DNA from: Nonomuraea jiangxiensis | Lineage (GTDB): Bacteria; Actinomycetota; Actinomycetes; Streptosporangiales; Streptosporangiaceae | Assembly: GCF_900099965.1 (NCBI RefSeq) | Contig: NZ_FNDJ01000005.1 | Location: 1-64,000, forward strand | Reading direction: 5' to 3' | Length of the DNA: 64,000 nt | Shown here: one piece after another, positions 1-11,226 of the stretch | Position numbering within the stretch: the first letter of the stretch is position 1 | Layout of the letters: each line of letters begins with the position of its first letter | The notes under the pieces: model-generated | Database searches by the model: none | Told to the model about the DNA's origin: nothing | Seen by the model: only the letters and a program-made list of their open reading frames with translations | Translations under genes and position numbers: made by a program

Positions 1-2
1 CC

Positions 3-644
3 ACGATCGTGGACGGCGCCGGTGACGCCGAGCAGATCTCCGGCCGGGTCAACGAGATCCGCGCCGAGATCGAGCGCACCGACTCCGACTACGACCGGGA
101 GAAGCTCCAGGAGCGGCTGGCCAAGCTGGCCGGTGGCGTGGCCGTGATCAAGGCCGGCGCCGCGACCGAGGTGGAGCTCAAGGAGCGCAAGCACCGCATC
201 GAGGACGCCGTGCGCAACGCGCAGGCGGCCGTCGAGGAGGGCATCGTCCCCGGTGGTGGCGTGGCGCTGCTGCAGGCCGGGGCCAAGGCGTTCGACAAGC
301 TGGAGCTGTCGGGCGACGAGGCCACGGGCGCGGCGATCGTGAAGAAGGCTCTGGAGGAACCGCTCAAGCAGATCGCCGTCAACGCCGGCCTTGAGGGCGG
401 TGTCGTGGTGGAGCGCGTACGCAACCTCACCCCGGGTGAGGGCCTCAACGCCGCTTCCGGCGAATACGTCAACATGTTCGACGCCGGCATCCTCGACCCG
501 GCCAAGGTGACGCGTTCGGCGCTGCAGAACGCCGCGTCCATCGCGGCGCTGTTCCTCACCACCGAGGCGGTCATCGCCGAGAAGCCCGAGAAGACCCCTG
601 CCGCTCCGGCCATGCCGGGTGGCGGCGGCGACCTGGACTTCTGA
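3..644 (+). CDS. groEL: Chaperonin GroEL, C-terminal part (gene starts upstream of window)
   Basis: This is the 3' end of a 60-kDa chaperonin gene, a cytosolic ATP-driven folding cage. About 213 residues are present out of the family's usual ~540. The visible part covers the end of the apical domain (an [24 protein letters not shown] helix), the intermediate domain with [14 protein letters not shown], and the equatorial domain to the end. The C terminus is glycine-rich and ends GGGGDLDF, where many GroELs carry GGM repeats; many actinobacterial paralogues lack or shorten these. The reading frame is open to the window edge with no start codon, so the gene is cut by the window, not truncated. 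A strong hairpin follows 20 bases after the stop. No groES is visible, so whether this is the groES-linked copy cannot be told. Confidence 0.97.
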   Translation, partial: TIVDGAGDAEQISGRVNEIRAEIERTDSDYDREKLQERLAKLAGGVAVIKAGAATEVELKERKHRIEDAVRNAQAAVEEGIVPGGGVALLQAGAKAFDKLELSGDEATGAAIVKKALEEPLKQIAVNAGLEGGVVVERVRNLTPGEGLNAASGEYVNMFDAGILDPAKVTRSALQNAASIAALFLTTEAVIAEKPEKTPAAPAMPGGGGDLDF

Positions 645-664
645 ACGGATCGCCGGCGGGCATC

Positions 665-699
665 GGGCGGGACCGCGAGAGCATCCTGCGGTCCCGCCC
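665..699 (+). terminator. Hairpin terminator after groEL
   Basis: A perfect 12-bp inverted repeat, GGGCGGGACCGC (665-676) and GCGGTCCCGCCC (688-699), with an 11-base loop, lies 20 bases after the groEL stop. There is no T-tract, as is common for high-GC actinobacterial terminators. Confidence 0.8.
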
Positions 700-792
700 T
701 GGCTCGGTCGGCGAGCGGGCCTTCGCTCTGAGCGGATTCGCCAAGAACGGAACGCGGACCGGCGCGGGTGGTCCAGCCGCCAAGGTGGGAGG

Positions 793-1179
793 ATGCCGAA
801 CAACGACCACACCGAGAGCCTCCGCGCAGCCGAACGGCGCCTCCAAGCCGCCCAGCTCGCCTCCGACGTCGCCGCCCTCAGCGAGCTGCTGGACGACGCG
901 GTCCTCTTCACCGGACCCGACGGAAAGCTCTACTCGAAGCAGGACGACCTGACGGTGCACGAAAGCGGCCGGCAGGTGCTGACCCGCGTCGAGGAGGAGG
1001 ACCTGCGGGTGCTGGCCACGGCGCACACCGGTGTCACCTGGTTCCTCGGCACGCTGGAGGGCACCGTCAACGGTCAGCCGCTGACCGCTCGCATGCGCTA
1101 CACCCGGACCTGGATCCACGACGAGGCAGGGTGGCGGATCATCGCGGCCCACGCGACGTTCCTCACCGACGAGGGCTGA
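793..1179 (+). CDS. NTF2-like / SnoaL-type small protein (DUF4440-like)
   Basis: This 128-residue protein looks like a cone-shaped NTF2-fold domain: an N-terminal amphipathic helix (LRAAERRLQAAQLASDVAAL), then a strand series ending in the characteristic MRYTRTWIHDEAGWRIIAAHAT. DUF4440/SnoaL-like domains are usually small-molecule-binding or isomerase-like, but no specific substrate can be assigned. The ATG at 793 was chosen because the preceding in-frame codons read through the groEL terminator. GGGAGG directly abuts the ATG, which is unusually tight for a ribosome binding site, so the true start could differ. It stands alone between groEL and a UvrA-like gene. Confidence 0.75.
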   Translation: MPNNDHTESLRAAERRLQAAQLASDVAALSELLDDAVLFTGPDGKLYSKQDDLTVHESGRQVLTRVEEEDLRVLATAHTGVTWFLGTLEGTVNGQPLTARMRYTRTWIHDEAGWRIIAAHATFLTDEG

Positions 1180-1369
1180 GGCGGCGCTCGACGCCGGGGA
1201 GGGATCCGATGCCGGACCGGTCAGGATCGGAGAAGCGCGGGTCAGGGAGTCTCGCCTAGCCTGACTCGGGCGCGACGATTTCCGGTCTCCAGGCTCGACA
1301 CCTACGAGTCGGTGACCGGTTCGTCGCGTCTGAGACCGCGAAGGCGACCCGCGTACAGATGGAGACACG

Positions 1370-3763
<2,394 letters not shown>

Positions 3764-3779
3764 CCCGCGGCCTCGGCCG

Positions 3780-4808
3780 TCACACCCGTTCGAGGGTGGC
3801 GTCCGGTCCTACGCTTCTACGGTCGCTGAGGATGTCCTGGCCCAGTTCGGTGGGGTAGTGCAGGACGAGGTTGGCCTGGCGGACACTGTCGATCAGGTTG
3901 GCCTGGCGCAGGACTCGGGCGTGTTCGCTGGCCGTGGCCAGGGGGACACCGGCGCGGCCGGCCAGTTCGGTGGTGCTGCAGCCCGGGGTCATCGCGACGC
4001 AACGCAGGACGTCGGCCCTGGTCCGGCCCAGCAGGGCGGCCAGGGCGTCGGTGCTGGTGACCGCCAGGCCGGATCGGTGCGGCGCGGGATAGACCAGTAC
4101 GGGCGAGAGCGCCGGGTCGGCCAGGGAGATCGGGGTCCCCCTGCAGAAGTAGGACGGGATGAGCGTCAGCCCTCGCCCGCCTAACTGGATCTCCCGGCTT
4201 CCGGCGGGATAGTCGACCTCCAGTACGGGGAACCGCCAGCGCATGTGAGGCGAGAGGGTGGACAGCACCTGCTCCACGCCGCCGTCGGTGAGACCGCGCA
4301 GCACGACGGCTCGTTCCCTGGCCAGGGCGCGTTCCACGAACACCCAGTGCGGGGTGAGGACCGCGCGGCAGTAGTCGCTCGCGGCGCGGCTGAGCCGGCG
4401 TATCGCCTCGGGGTTCCCGCGGGCCAGGTCGTCCAAGGTGGCGGGCAGGTGGACGTGGGTACGTAGCAGCTCCAGCTCGTCGCGGACCCGGGCTCGGGGG
4501 GTGTGCGCGAGCGCCTGGATGGCCTGGTCGGGGCCGCCCTGGGCTTCGATCGGGGTGAGGAAGTCGGGGAAGTACCGGGCCCGGGGGGCCAGCGGGATGA
4601 GCGTGGTGCGTACCTGGGTGAGCAGGCCGGCGTCGATGAGTTGCCTGCGGGCCTGGTGCCGCCACTCGGTGATGATCGGGCCGCCGTCATGGGCCTGCAG
4701 GCGGTGCAGGCTCCCGACCATTTCCCACGTCAGATCCGCCCGGGGCGCGATGCGGACACGCGCCAGATCCTCCGCGGTGAAGACTATTTTCAGGATCCCC
4801 CTGGCCAT
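3780..4808 (-). CDS. ArsR-type winged-helix regulator with long N-terminal domain
   Basis: 342 residues. The C terminus (about 255-325) is a winged helix of the ArsR/SmtB type: a [36 protein letters not shown] segment reading as helix-turn-helix plus wing. The ~240-residue N-terminal part is an alpha-rich domain common to large actinobacterial ArsR-like regulators. Its function is unknown; no metal-binding cysteine cluster is visible. The gene at 21845-22864 has the same architecture and sits beside an MFS transporter, but this one has no obvious partner: the neighbour is the convergent UvrA-like gene. The ATG at 4808 was preferred over upstream in-frame codons because AGGAGA lies 8 bases before it. 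Its leader carries two strong hairpins (4875-4939). Confidence 0.8.
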   Translation of the reverse strand: MARGILKIVFTAEDLARVRIAPRADLTWEMVGSLHRLQAHDGGPIITEWRHQARRQLIDAGLLTQVRTTLIPLAPRARYFPDFLTPIEAQGGPDQAIQALAHTPRARVRDELELLRTHVHLPATLDDLARGNPEAIRRLSRAASDYCRAVLTPHWVFVERALARERAVVLRGLTDGGVEQVLSTLSPHMRWRFPVLEVDYPAGSREIQLGGRGLTLIPSYFCRGTPISLADPALSPVLVYPAPHRSGLAVTSTDALAALLGRTRADVLRCVAMTPGCSTTELAGRAGVPLATASEHARVLRQANLIDSVRQANLVLHYPTELGQDILSDRRSVGPDATLERV

Positions 4809-4874
4809 GTGCCGTCTCCTGTCGTCGTCGCCTTGCTGAATGGCGGTTCGGGTGCCGCCTCGTACGTTGTTCAC

Positions 4875-4939
4875 GCCGCTTTCCCGGCCGGAATGGCGCA
4901 GGCCGGGAAAGCGGCTTCCAGGAAATGCGACATTCCTGG
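4875..4939 (-). other. Two strong hairpins in the leader of the ArsR-type gene
   Basis: A perfect 15-bp inverted repeat, GCCGCTTTCCCGGCC (4875-4889) and its complement (4901-4915), has an 11-base loop. It is followed by CCAGGAA (4918-4924) and TTCCTGG (4933-4939) with an 8-base loop. Both lie 67-131 bases upstream of the start at 4808, so they would be in the leader RNA if the promoter lies beyond 4940. They could be an attenuator, a terminator for transcription in either direction, or operators. The rest of 4809-5430 shows no convincing gene. Confidence 0.6.
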
Positions 4940-5430
4940 GGAAGAGCGCGCGATCACAGCGTCGACTTTCAACGCGGAATGGCAGGGCACCGAATCTCAT
5001 CAGGCAGGCTTGACCGAACGGTCCGGCCTTCGAGAAAGGCGCCAAGCGGAATAGGGCGGGCTTCTCCTTGCATCAGACACCCCGTCCGAGAAGCACCGTG
5101 ATCAATGCTGGCACCGGCCCGTTCCTCGCAGCAAGGCAGACCGTCCGGGTGGGACGCTGGGATGACTTCACCCACCGAAGCTGCGGATTCATCACCCCCG
5201 CGGGATACGCCGGGGACGTCGCCCAGGGTCGGGCCCGCAGCCGGCGCAGCACGGCGAGCGCCCGGCGGTGGTCGTTGACCGGCGGAGGCGGCCCGAGTCG
5301 CGGCGTTCTTCGGGAGTGAGCTTGTCGGTGATTTCCGTGCGGCGGCCGGCGCCCATCATTTCGCGTGACGAGCTCGGGGTCAAAAACGCGGTTCCGCCGT
5401 CAGGCGCGAAAGATCCCGCCGAATTTCATA

Positions 5431-5889
5431 TTATTCCGAAATCGGTGGCGCCCAGAGCTGGTCGGCGTCGCCGGCGGCGAGCCGGCCCCGGTAGACGTCG
5501 ATCTTGTGATCGATGAGCCTGAGGTTCTCCTGCACCTCGGCGAGCTTGGCGCTCACGTCGGCGCGGTGGGCCTCCAGGAGGGCCAGCCGTTCCTGCTCGT
5601 TGCCGTGGCCTGCGGAGATGAGCTCGGCGTAGCACCGGATGGTCTTGATCGGCATGCCGGTGGCCCGCAGCTTGGTGCAGACGACGATCCACTGGAGGTC
5701 GAACTGGTGATAGCGGCGCCGGCCGCCGGCGGTGCGGCCGACGGGGGTGACGACCAGCCCGGCGCGCTCGTAGTAGCGCAGGGTGTGCACGCTGACCCCG
5801 GTGCGGCGAGCCGCCTCGGCGATGCTCAGCCCCGCATCGGGGTCGGAGCCGGCGGGCCCGGAATGCGGCTGGGGCTTGACCTGGAGCAT
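5431..5889 (-). CDS. MerR-family transcriptional regulator
   Basis: 152 residues. Residues 21-90 are a MerR winged helix: LSIAEAARRTGVSVHTLRYYERAGL followed by RRRYHQFDLQWIVVCTKLRATGMPIKTIRCY. A coiled coil (about 98-135, LLEAHRADVSAKLAEVQENLRLIDHKIDVYRG) would form the dimer. There is no long effector domain and no cysteine arrangement for metals, so the signal is probably a small molecule or redox cue. This is the class typified by regulators such as AdhR or BltR-like short MerRs. The ATG at 5889 gives the whole domain. It is divergent from the methyltransferase at 5984 with 94 bases between, so it may control that gene. Confidence 0.88.
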   Translation of the reverse strand: MLQVKPQPHSGPAGSDPDAGLSIAEAARRTGVSVHTLRYYERAGLVVTPVGRTAGGRRRYHQFDLQWIVVCTKLRATGMPIKTIRCYAELISAGHGNEQERLALLEAHRADVSAKLAEVQENLRLIDHKIDVYRGRLAAGDADQLWAPPISE

Positions 5890-5983
5890 GCTCTAAATCC
5901 TATCCTCCGAGCTCACGGGACGTCCTCCTCTCGCCGGTCACGGCCCCCGCGGCCCGATCAGCGGGCCGTGCCATCATGACTTG

Positions 5984-6712
5984 ATGAATGAGACATTTCA
6001 CCGTCAGCGTTTGTCCTTCGGCGAGGTCGCGGACGCCTATGACAAGGTCCGGCCGTCCTATCCGGCGCAGGCCATGGAGTGGGCGCTGGGCACCGCGCCG
6101 GTCAAGGTGATCGATCTGGGGGCGGGGACGGGACTGCTCACCCGGCTGCTGGTGGGGTTGGGGCACGAGGTGACAGCCGTTGAGCCCGATCCGAAGATGC
6201 GGGAGAAACTGAGCGAGCGGGTGCCGGGATGCGTCGTCCTCGCAGGGTCGGCGGAAGAGATCCCGCTGGCCGACGGTGTGGCGGACGCCGTCGTCGCCGG
6301 CCAGGCGTACCACTGGTTCGACCCCGAGCCCGCGCATGCCGAGGTCGCCCGGGTGCTCCGGCCCGGAGGCGTGTTCGCGCCGCTGTGGAACCTGCGGGAC
6401 GAGTCGGTCGAGTGGGTGGCCCGGCTCTCCCGGCTCATCCACGAATTCCGGCAGTCGGAGATGGACCGGGTCCTGTCCGGCACGGAATTCGGCGACGCCT
6501 TCGGGCCCGTCGAATGCCGTGAGTTCCAGCACAGCCGGCCGCACACACCGGCCTCGCTGCTCGCCCTCGTCCGCTCCCGCTCGTGGTACCTCACCGCGAC
6601 GCAGGATCGTCGGCAGCAGATGGACGACGCCGTCCGGACCCTCACCGAGGACCTCCCGCCCGCCTTCGACCTGCCGTACGTCACCCGGGTCTACCGCGCC
6701 GCCCGGGGCTGA
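5984..6712 (+). CDS. Class I SAM-dependent methyltransferase
   Basis: 242 residues of a Rossmann-fold methyltransferase. Motif I is VIDLGAGTGLLTRLL (about 43-57), the acidic residue binding ribose is in VEPDPKM (about 67-73), and motif II/III region AEEIPLADGVADAVVAGQAYHWFD matches the Methyltransf_11 class. The N-terminal FGEVADAYDKVRPSYP is typical of actinobacterial members. The substrate is unknown. ATG 5984 follows an in-frame TTG at 5981; no clear Shine-Dalgarno is visible, so the message may be leaderless. An inverted repeat CACGGCCC/GGGCCGTG (5939-5946, 5963-5970) just upstream is a candidate site for the divergent MerR protein. Confidence 0.85.
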   Translation: MNETFHRQRLSFGEVADAYDKVRPSYPAQAMEWALGTAPVKVIDLGAGTGLLTRLLVGLGHEVTAVEPDPKMREKLSERVPGCVVLAGSAEEIPLADGVADAVVAGQAYHWFDPEPAHAEVARVLRPGGVFAPLWNLRDESVEWVARLSRLIHEFRQSEMDRVLSGTEFGDAFGPVECREFQHSRPHTPASLLALVRSRSWYLTATQDRRQQMDDAVRTLTEDLPPAFDLPYVTRVYRAARG

Positions 6713-6749
6713 CCGCGGGGGAGTGGACTCTGCCCTTGTGGGAGAGTCC

Positions 6750-7562
6750 ATGCTGGTGGGCGTGGACGAAGATCTGCTGCCGATCGGGCAGTTCGCCAGG
6801 TTGAGCCGGTTGAGCGTCAAGCAGTTGCGGCACTACGACGAGTTGGGGCTGCTGGTGCCGGCGCACGTGGACGCCCATTCCGGCTACCGCTACTACCGGC
6901 GCGCGCAGGCCAGGCAGGCGTTGTCGATCGGGTTGCTGCGCACGCTGGACGTGCCGCTGCCGGTCATCGCCGAGGTCCTGTCCGGTACGGCGGGCGCCCT
7001 GGACGGGGTGCGCGCCGGGCTGGAGGCGGAGCTGGAGAGGCGGCGGCGGACGCTGGCGGCGCTGGAGCGGGTGATGGCCGACGGCTTGCCGGCCGTTCCC
7101 GTACGGGTGGTCACCGAGCCCGCCAGGACGGTGGCGATGACCGGGGAGAGCGCGGCCGGGCTCGCCGACGTGGCCCGTGCCACCTCGGCGGCGATCGCCC
7201 GGCTGCTGCACGCGCTGCCCCCGGCAGGCCCGCCGCAGCTCATCGGGCTGTTCCCGGTCGACATGGACGACACCTTCGAGGTGCGCGCCGCGCTCGTCAC
7301 CGACCGCGACGGCCCGGCGGAGCCGTGGCAGCGGGCGGGCCTCGACCTGGCGGTGCTGCCCGGCGGGGCGTTCGCCTGCGTGACGCACGTCGGCCCGTAC
7401 GACCAGATCTCTCTCACCACCCATGCCGTACTGGCCTGGTGCGCCGAGCGGGGGCACCCGCTGGTCGGACCGATCCGCGAGGTGTACGTCTCCGACCCGG
7501 CCACCACCGAGCCGGACCGGCTCGTCACCCACCTGATGATCCCCTTGGAGGACCTCCCATGA
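6750..7562 (+). CDS. MerR regulator with GyrI-like effector-binding domain (BltR/BmrR type)
   Basis: 270 residues. Residues 10-78 form a MerR winged helix (IGQFARLSRLSVKQLRHYDELGLL, then YRYYRRAQARQALSIGLL). A coiled coil spans about 90-115 and a GyrI/AraC effector-binding-like domain about 125-270 (VRVVTEPARTVAM ... GPYDQISLTTHAVLAWCAERGHPLVGPIREVYVSDP). This layout is that of BmrR/BltR, which sense amphipathic drugs and activate efflux genes. The ATG at 6750 has GGGAGAG just upstream. The stop overlaps the next start in ATGA, so the next gene, a free-standing GyrI-like protein, is translationally coupled. No efflux gene is adjacent, so its target is unknown. Confidence 0.88.
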   Translation: MLVGVDEDLLPIGQFARLSRLSVKQLRHYDELGLLVPAHVDAHSGYRYYRRAQARQALSIGLLRTLDVPLPVIAEVLSGTAGALDGVRAGLEAELERRRRTLAALERVMADGLPAVPVRVVTEPARTVAMTGESAAGLADVARATSAAIARLLHALPPAGPPQLIGLFPVDMDDTFEVRAALVTDRDGPAEPWQRAGLDLAVLPGGAFACVTHVGPYDQISLTTHAVLAWCAERGHPLVGPIREVYVSDPATTEPDRLVTHLMIPLEDLP

Positions 7563-8071
7563 CCCCGACGATCACCACCCACGGCCCCGTGACCTGCCTG
7601 AACGTGACCGGACTCGGCGAGCCAGGCGGCAGCGAGCACCTGTCGGCCGTCCGCGCCCTGCACACCGTGGCCGCCGCCATGGGCGCCACCGCCGGCCCGC
7701 TGACGGGCCAGTGGTGGGTGGAGGACGAGCGTCCCGGCCTCCAGGTCCCGCGCGAGCAGTGGCGCTGGCACCTGCTGCTGCCGCTCACGCAGGAGCAGCC
7801 GGAGGGTGCGCTGGAGCAGGCCCGCGAGACCGTCCGCGCCTCGTGCCCGGCCGTGGACCGGGTACGCCTGGTCACCGTCACCGAGGGCCGCTGCGTGGAG
7901 TTGCTGCACGAGGGACCGTTCAGCGAGGAGCACCTGTCGCTGAAGGTCATGGAGGAGTTCATGGCCGAGCACGGGCTGGTCGTCAACGGCCTCCACCACG
8001 AGATCTACCTGACCGCCTGGGACGACCCGGCGCCCCGCACGCTGCTCCGCCAGCCGGTACGCCCGGCCTGA
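7559..8071 (+). CDS. GyrI-like small-molecule-binding protein
   Basis: 170 residues. The sequence shows a GyrI-like/SOUL fold pattern: VSGLGEPGG-type start (here VTGLGEPGGSEHLSAV), GPLTGQWWVEDERP, and a C-terminal CVELLHEGPFSEEHLSLKVMEEFMAEHGLVVNGLHHEIYLTAWDDPA, which resembles the hydrolase- or ligand-binding GyrI-like proteins annotated as such in actinobacteria. It overlaps the preceding BltR-type regulator by four bases, so the two are one operon and could bind the same ligand; one possibility is that it sequesters or hydrolyses the drug sensed by the regulator. Both statements are inference. Confidence 0.8.
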   Translation: MTPTITTHGPVTCLNVTGLGEPGGSEHLSAVRALHTVAAAMGATAGPLTGQWWVEDERPGLQVPREQWRWHLLLPLTQEQPEGALEQARETVRASCPAVDRVRLVTVTEGRCVELLHEGPFSEEHLSLKVMEEFMAEHGLVVNGLHHEIYLTAWDDPAPRTLLRQPVRPA

Positions 8072-8093
8072 CCCGGCCGGACAGCCGGTCAGG
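8067..8093 (+). terminator. Hairpin overlapping the stop of the GyrI-like gene
   Basis: CCTGACCCGGC (8067-8077) pairs with GCCGGTCAGG (8084-8093) over 10 bp with one bulged C and a 6-base loop. It overlaps the stop codon at 8069-8071 and probably ends the MerR-GyrI operon. Confidence 0.5.
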
Positions 8094-8147
8094 AAGGCAG
8101 AGCGTAAATCGTTTGGCGGCGCGGCGGCTCCGCGGCGATGATCAGGT

Positions 8148-8936
8148 ATGGCAGTGACTCCGGCGGTGCGAGCCTACTACGAACAGGACAGGGAACACGA
8201 TCGGCTACGCCAGGGCCGTGGCCGGTGGGAGCTCTGGCGGACGCAGGACGTGCTGCGCCGGAGGTTGCCCCCGCCCCCGGCGCGGGTGCTGGACGTGGGC
8301 GGCGGCACCGGCGTGCACGCCGAGTGGCTGAGCGCCGACGGTTACGAGGTCGAGCTGCTGGACCCGATCCCGCTGCACGTGGAGCGGGCCTCGCGGGTGG
8401 CCGGGGTGACCGCCCGGTCGGGCGACGCGCGGCGGTTGCCGGTTCCGGACGCGAGCGTGGACGTGGTCCTGCTACTGGGCCCGCTCTACCATCTCGCCGA
8501 GCGGGCCGACCGGGTGCGGGCGCTGGCGGAGGCCCGGCGCGCCGTACGGCCCGGCGGCCTGGTGGTCGCGGCCACCATCAACCGCTACGCGGCCGTGCAT
8601 GACACCGTCTACCTGGGTCACTACGTGCGGGAGCCGGAACGGCAGGCGGCGCACGCGGCCCTGGCGGACGGGATCATGCTTTCTCCTGGCCGGGGCTTCA
8701 GCGCCTACCTGCACGACCCGGCCGAGGTTCCGGAGGAGTTCGCCGACGCCGGGCTCCCCGAGGCCGAGCAGTACGGGCTGGAGGGCGCCTTCTGGCTCAT
8801 CGGCGACGTCGAGGACTGGCTCGACGACCCCGAGCGCCGCACGCTCATGCTCGACGCCCAGCGCTCGCTGGAATCGGTGCCGTCCCTGCTGGGGGTCAGC
8901 AGCCACCTGCTGACCGTCAGCCGGCGGGATGACTGA
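8148..8936 (+). CDS. Class I SAM-dependent methyltransferase
   Basis: 262 residues. Motif I VLDVGGGTGVHAEWL (about 45-59), the ribose-binding acid in VELLDPIPLHV, motif III DARRLPVPDASVDVVLLLGPLYHL and a C-terminal YGLEGAFWLIGDVEDWLDDP region match the actinobacterial Methyltransf_11/25 group. The substrate cannot be assigned. ATG 8148 is preceded only by weak AGG. The 3' end overlaps the convergent phosphatase by 20 bases (8917-8936). Confidence 0.85.
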   Translation: MAVTPAVRAYYEQDREHDRLRQGRGRWELWRTQDVLRRRLPPPPARVLDVGGGTGVHAEWLSADGYEVELLDPIPLHVERASRVAGVTARSGDARRLPVPDASVDVVLLLGPLYHLAERADRVRALAEARRAVRPGGLVVAATINRYAAVHDTVYLGHYVREPERQAAHAALADGIMLSPGRGFSAYLHDPAEVPEEFADAGLPEAEQYGLEGAFWLIGDVEDWLDDPERRTLMLDAQRSLESVPSLLGVSSHLLTVSRRDD

Positions 8937-10974
8937 CGGCCCTGGGCAGCCGTACGGCGATCATGGCGATGTCGTCCTGCTTCGCCACGGGCATGCGGGC
9001 GAGCAGCTCGTCGCAGAAGACGTCCAGGGAGACGCGGGACAACGCGGCGGAGTGCCGGCGCAGCCGTTCCAGGCCCATGTCGATGTCCTCGCCGGGCACC
9101 TCCACCAGGCCGTCGGTGTAGAGCAGGAGCGTGCTGCCCGGAGGCAGGCTCGTGACGGCGCTCTGGCGCGGTGCGTCGTAGCCCACGCCGAGCAGCGGGT
9201 TGCGGCCGCCGTCGAGGTAGTCGGCGTCTCCGTCGGAGGTGACCAGCAGCGGCGGCGGGTGCCCGGCCAGCGAGTAGTTGACCAGCCATTCCCCGTCGTC
9301 GCGGTTCTCCAGGCGGGCGAGGATGCAGCTCGCCGTGCCCTCGCGGTGGAAGACCTCGGTGGCGATGTTGAGGCGGCGCAGGATGTCGCCGGGTGGTTCG
9401 CGGCGGTCCATGGCCAGCCCGCGCAGCATGTTGCGGAGCTGGCTCATGGTGACGGCGGCGCCCAGGTCGTGCCCGGCGACGTCGCCGATGGTCAGGATGG
9501 CGGAGCCGTCGGGGTGCAGGAAGGAGTCGTACCAGTCGCCGCCGATCTCGGCGGTGCTGGCGCTCGGCCGGTAGCGGGCGGTGATCTCCAGCCCGGGCAG
9601 CTCGGGCGGCTCGGGGAGCAGGTAGTGCTGCAGCGCCAGCGCCACCCGCTGGGTGCGCTGGAACCGCATGGCGTTGCTGAGGTGGGCGTGGGCGTGCTCG
9701 AGCATCCGGCTCAGCAGGTCGACGTCGGCGGTGCTGATCGGTTCGCGGCACCCGGAGACCGTGGCGTCGACGATCGCGGCCACCGTGCCGTCCACGAGCA
9801 CCGGCACCAGGGCCATGCTGTTGACCCGGGCGGTGGCGAACCACTCCTCGGCGCCGGTCGGCACCACGTCGGCCGGCGGCGATCCGCAGGGAAAGGCGAA
9901 GCGGACCGGGCGGCGGCGCCTGATCACGTCGGCGAAGACGCTGTCGGGCTCGAACCGTTCGGTACGCAGCATTCGCGACGGCGGCATGCCGTCCCGGTTG
10001 GTGGTCACCACGCGCTCGGCGATGAACGGCTGGACGATCGACTGGTCGTCCTCGAACTGGGGGAGCAGGTAGATGCCGACCCCGTCCGCCAGGGTGGGGA
10101 CGATCACCTTGGAGAGCATGCCGAGCACCTCCTCCAGATCGGCGACGTCCGCGGTGGCGGCCGCGGTCTGGTCGAGCAGCGTACGGAGCCTGGACTCCTG
10201 CCACTCGTCCTCGATGTCGGCCAGGGCGCCGATCCACTCGACGACCTCGCCGTTCTCGATGACGGGCGCGGCGCGCGATCGGATGTGCCGGTAGGTGCCG
10301 TCCGGCATCGCCAGCCGGTAGATCTGCTCCAGATGGCTCTGCCGCAGCATGGCCTGGTAGGCAGCCTCCTCGGAGAGTTCGCGGTCGTCGGGATGGATGA
10401 CCGCCAGCCACCCGTTGCCGCGGTATTCCTCGAAGGTCTGCCCGCTGAGCCGCTGCCATCCGGGGCTCGGCTCGGTGATCCGGCCCAGCCCGTCGCCCAC
10501 CCACAGCGCCTGCGTGTCGATCTGCAGGAGGCTCTGGTAACGCAGGATGGCCCTGCTGCTCCGTACGGCTCCGAACTCCGCTTCGGGGCCGACGTGGTCG
10601 GTGACCTCGGCGATGATGATCAGCACACCCACCTCGCCGGAGGCCAGCGAGATCCGCGACATGCTCGCGGAGGCGTAGCGTTCGCGCCAGGGCGGGCCGC
10701 TGTCACGGAACTCGAACGGGACCTCCCGCAACGTGATCGTCTGCCCGGTCTCCAGCACCTGGTCGAGTTGGGCGACGAAGCCCAGTGGGCGCAGGTCGCT
10801 GAACACCTCGCGGCCGGGCAGGCTGCGCGTGCGTTCGCCGACGATCTCCTGGTAGGCATGGTTGGTGTAGACGAGCCGATGGCCGGGACCGCTCGTGACG
10901 GCTATCCCGACGGGGACCGGGTCGAAGACATCCAGTGACAGGCCCCCGGACAGCTGAGTCTCCGCATTGCTCAC
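8917..10974 (-). CDS. PAS-PAS-GAF-SpoIIE (PP2C-type) phosphatase
   Basis: 685 residues. The order is PAS-like domain (about 12-130, DVFDPVPVGIAVTSG), second PAS/PAC (about 150-280, with WQRLSGQTFEEYRGNGWLAV and GTYRHIRSRAAPV), GAF (about 295-450) and a SpoIIE/RsbU-type PP2C domain (about 465-680: AEIGGDWYD, GDVAGHDLGAAV, LLLYTDGLVE, QDDIAMIAVRL), with the metal-binding aspartates present. Such proteins dephosphorylate anti-anti-sigma factors after sensing a cue through PAS/GAF; no partner kinase or STAS protein is nearby. GTG 10974 was chosen because GGGGGA precedes it and because it gives exactly the same length (2058 bases) as the paralogue at 32213-34270. Upstream in-frame Met codons exist. 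Confidence 0.9.
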   Translation of the reverse strand: MSNAETQLSGGLSLDVFDPVPVGIAVTSGPGHRLVYTNHAYQEIVGERTRSLPGREVFSDLRPLGFVAQLDQVLETGQTITLREVPFEFRDSGPPWRERYASASMSRISLASGEVGVLIIIAEVTDHVGPEAEFGAVRSSRAILRYQSLLQIDTQALWVGDGLGRITEPSPGWQRLSGQTFEEYRGNGWLAVIHPDDRELSEEAAYQAMLRQSHLEQIYRLAMPDGTYRHIRSRAAPVIENGEVVEWIGALADIEDEWQESRLRTLLDQTAAATADVADLEEVLGMLSKVIVPTLADGVGIYLLPQFEDDQSIVQPFIAERVVTTNRDGMPPSRMLRTERFEPDSVFADVIRRRRPVRFAFPCGSPPADVVPTGAEEWFATARVNSMALVPVLVDGTVAAIVDATVSGCREPISTADVDLLSRMLEHAHAHLSNAMRFQRTQRVALALQHYLLPEPPELPGLEITARYRPSASTAEIGGDWYDSFLHPDGSAILTIGDVAGHDLGAAVTMSQLRNMLRGLAMDRREPPGDILRRLNIATEVFHREGTASCILARLENRDDGEWLVNYSLAGHPPPLLVTSDGDADYLDGGRNPLLGVGYDAPRQSAVTSLPPGSTLLLYTDGLVEVPGEDIDMGLERLRRHSAALSRVSLDVFCDELLARMPVAKQDDIAMIAVRLPRAVSHPAG

Positions 10975-11226
10975 CCTTGCCGTCCCCCGCCCACCAGCAC
11001 CCCCTTGAACGTGATTCGTTCCTCCCAGTCGCCAGAATGATGGCCATCGCATCGACCATCCCTGTGATGACGTGATTATGTACGTATTCGGGTAAATACC
11101 GGCCCAAGTGGGCGGCATCAGCTCATAAGTTGCCATGGCCGGGTGGCTTCGCGCGGTGTTTGCGCAGGTCAGTGATGGATTCCCAAGCTACCCGACACGT
11201 TCACCGTCGCGTACGGTGGGAGGTCG

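Noticed and set aside
8929..10938. Long plus-strand open frame opposite the SpoIIE-type phosphatase
   Set aside because: No domain pattern, and the complementary strand has complete PAS, GAF and PP2C motifs conserved in the paralogue.
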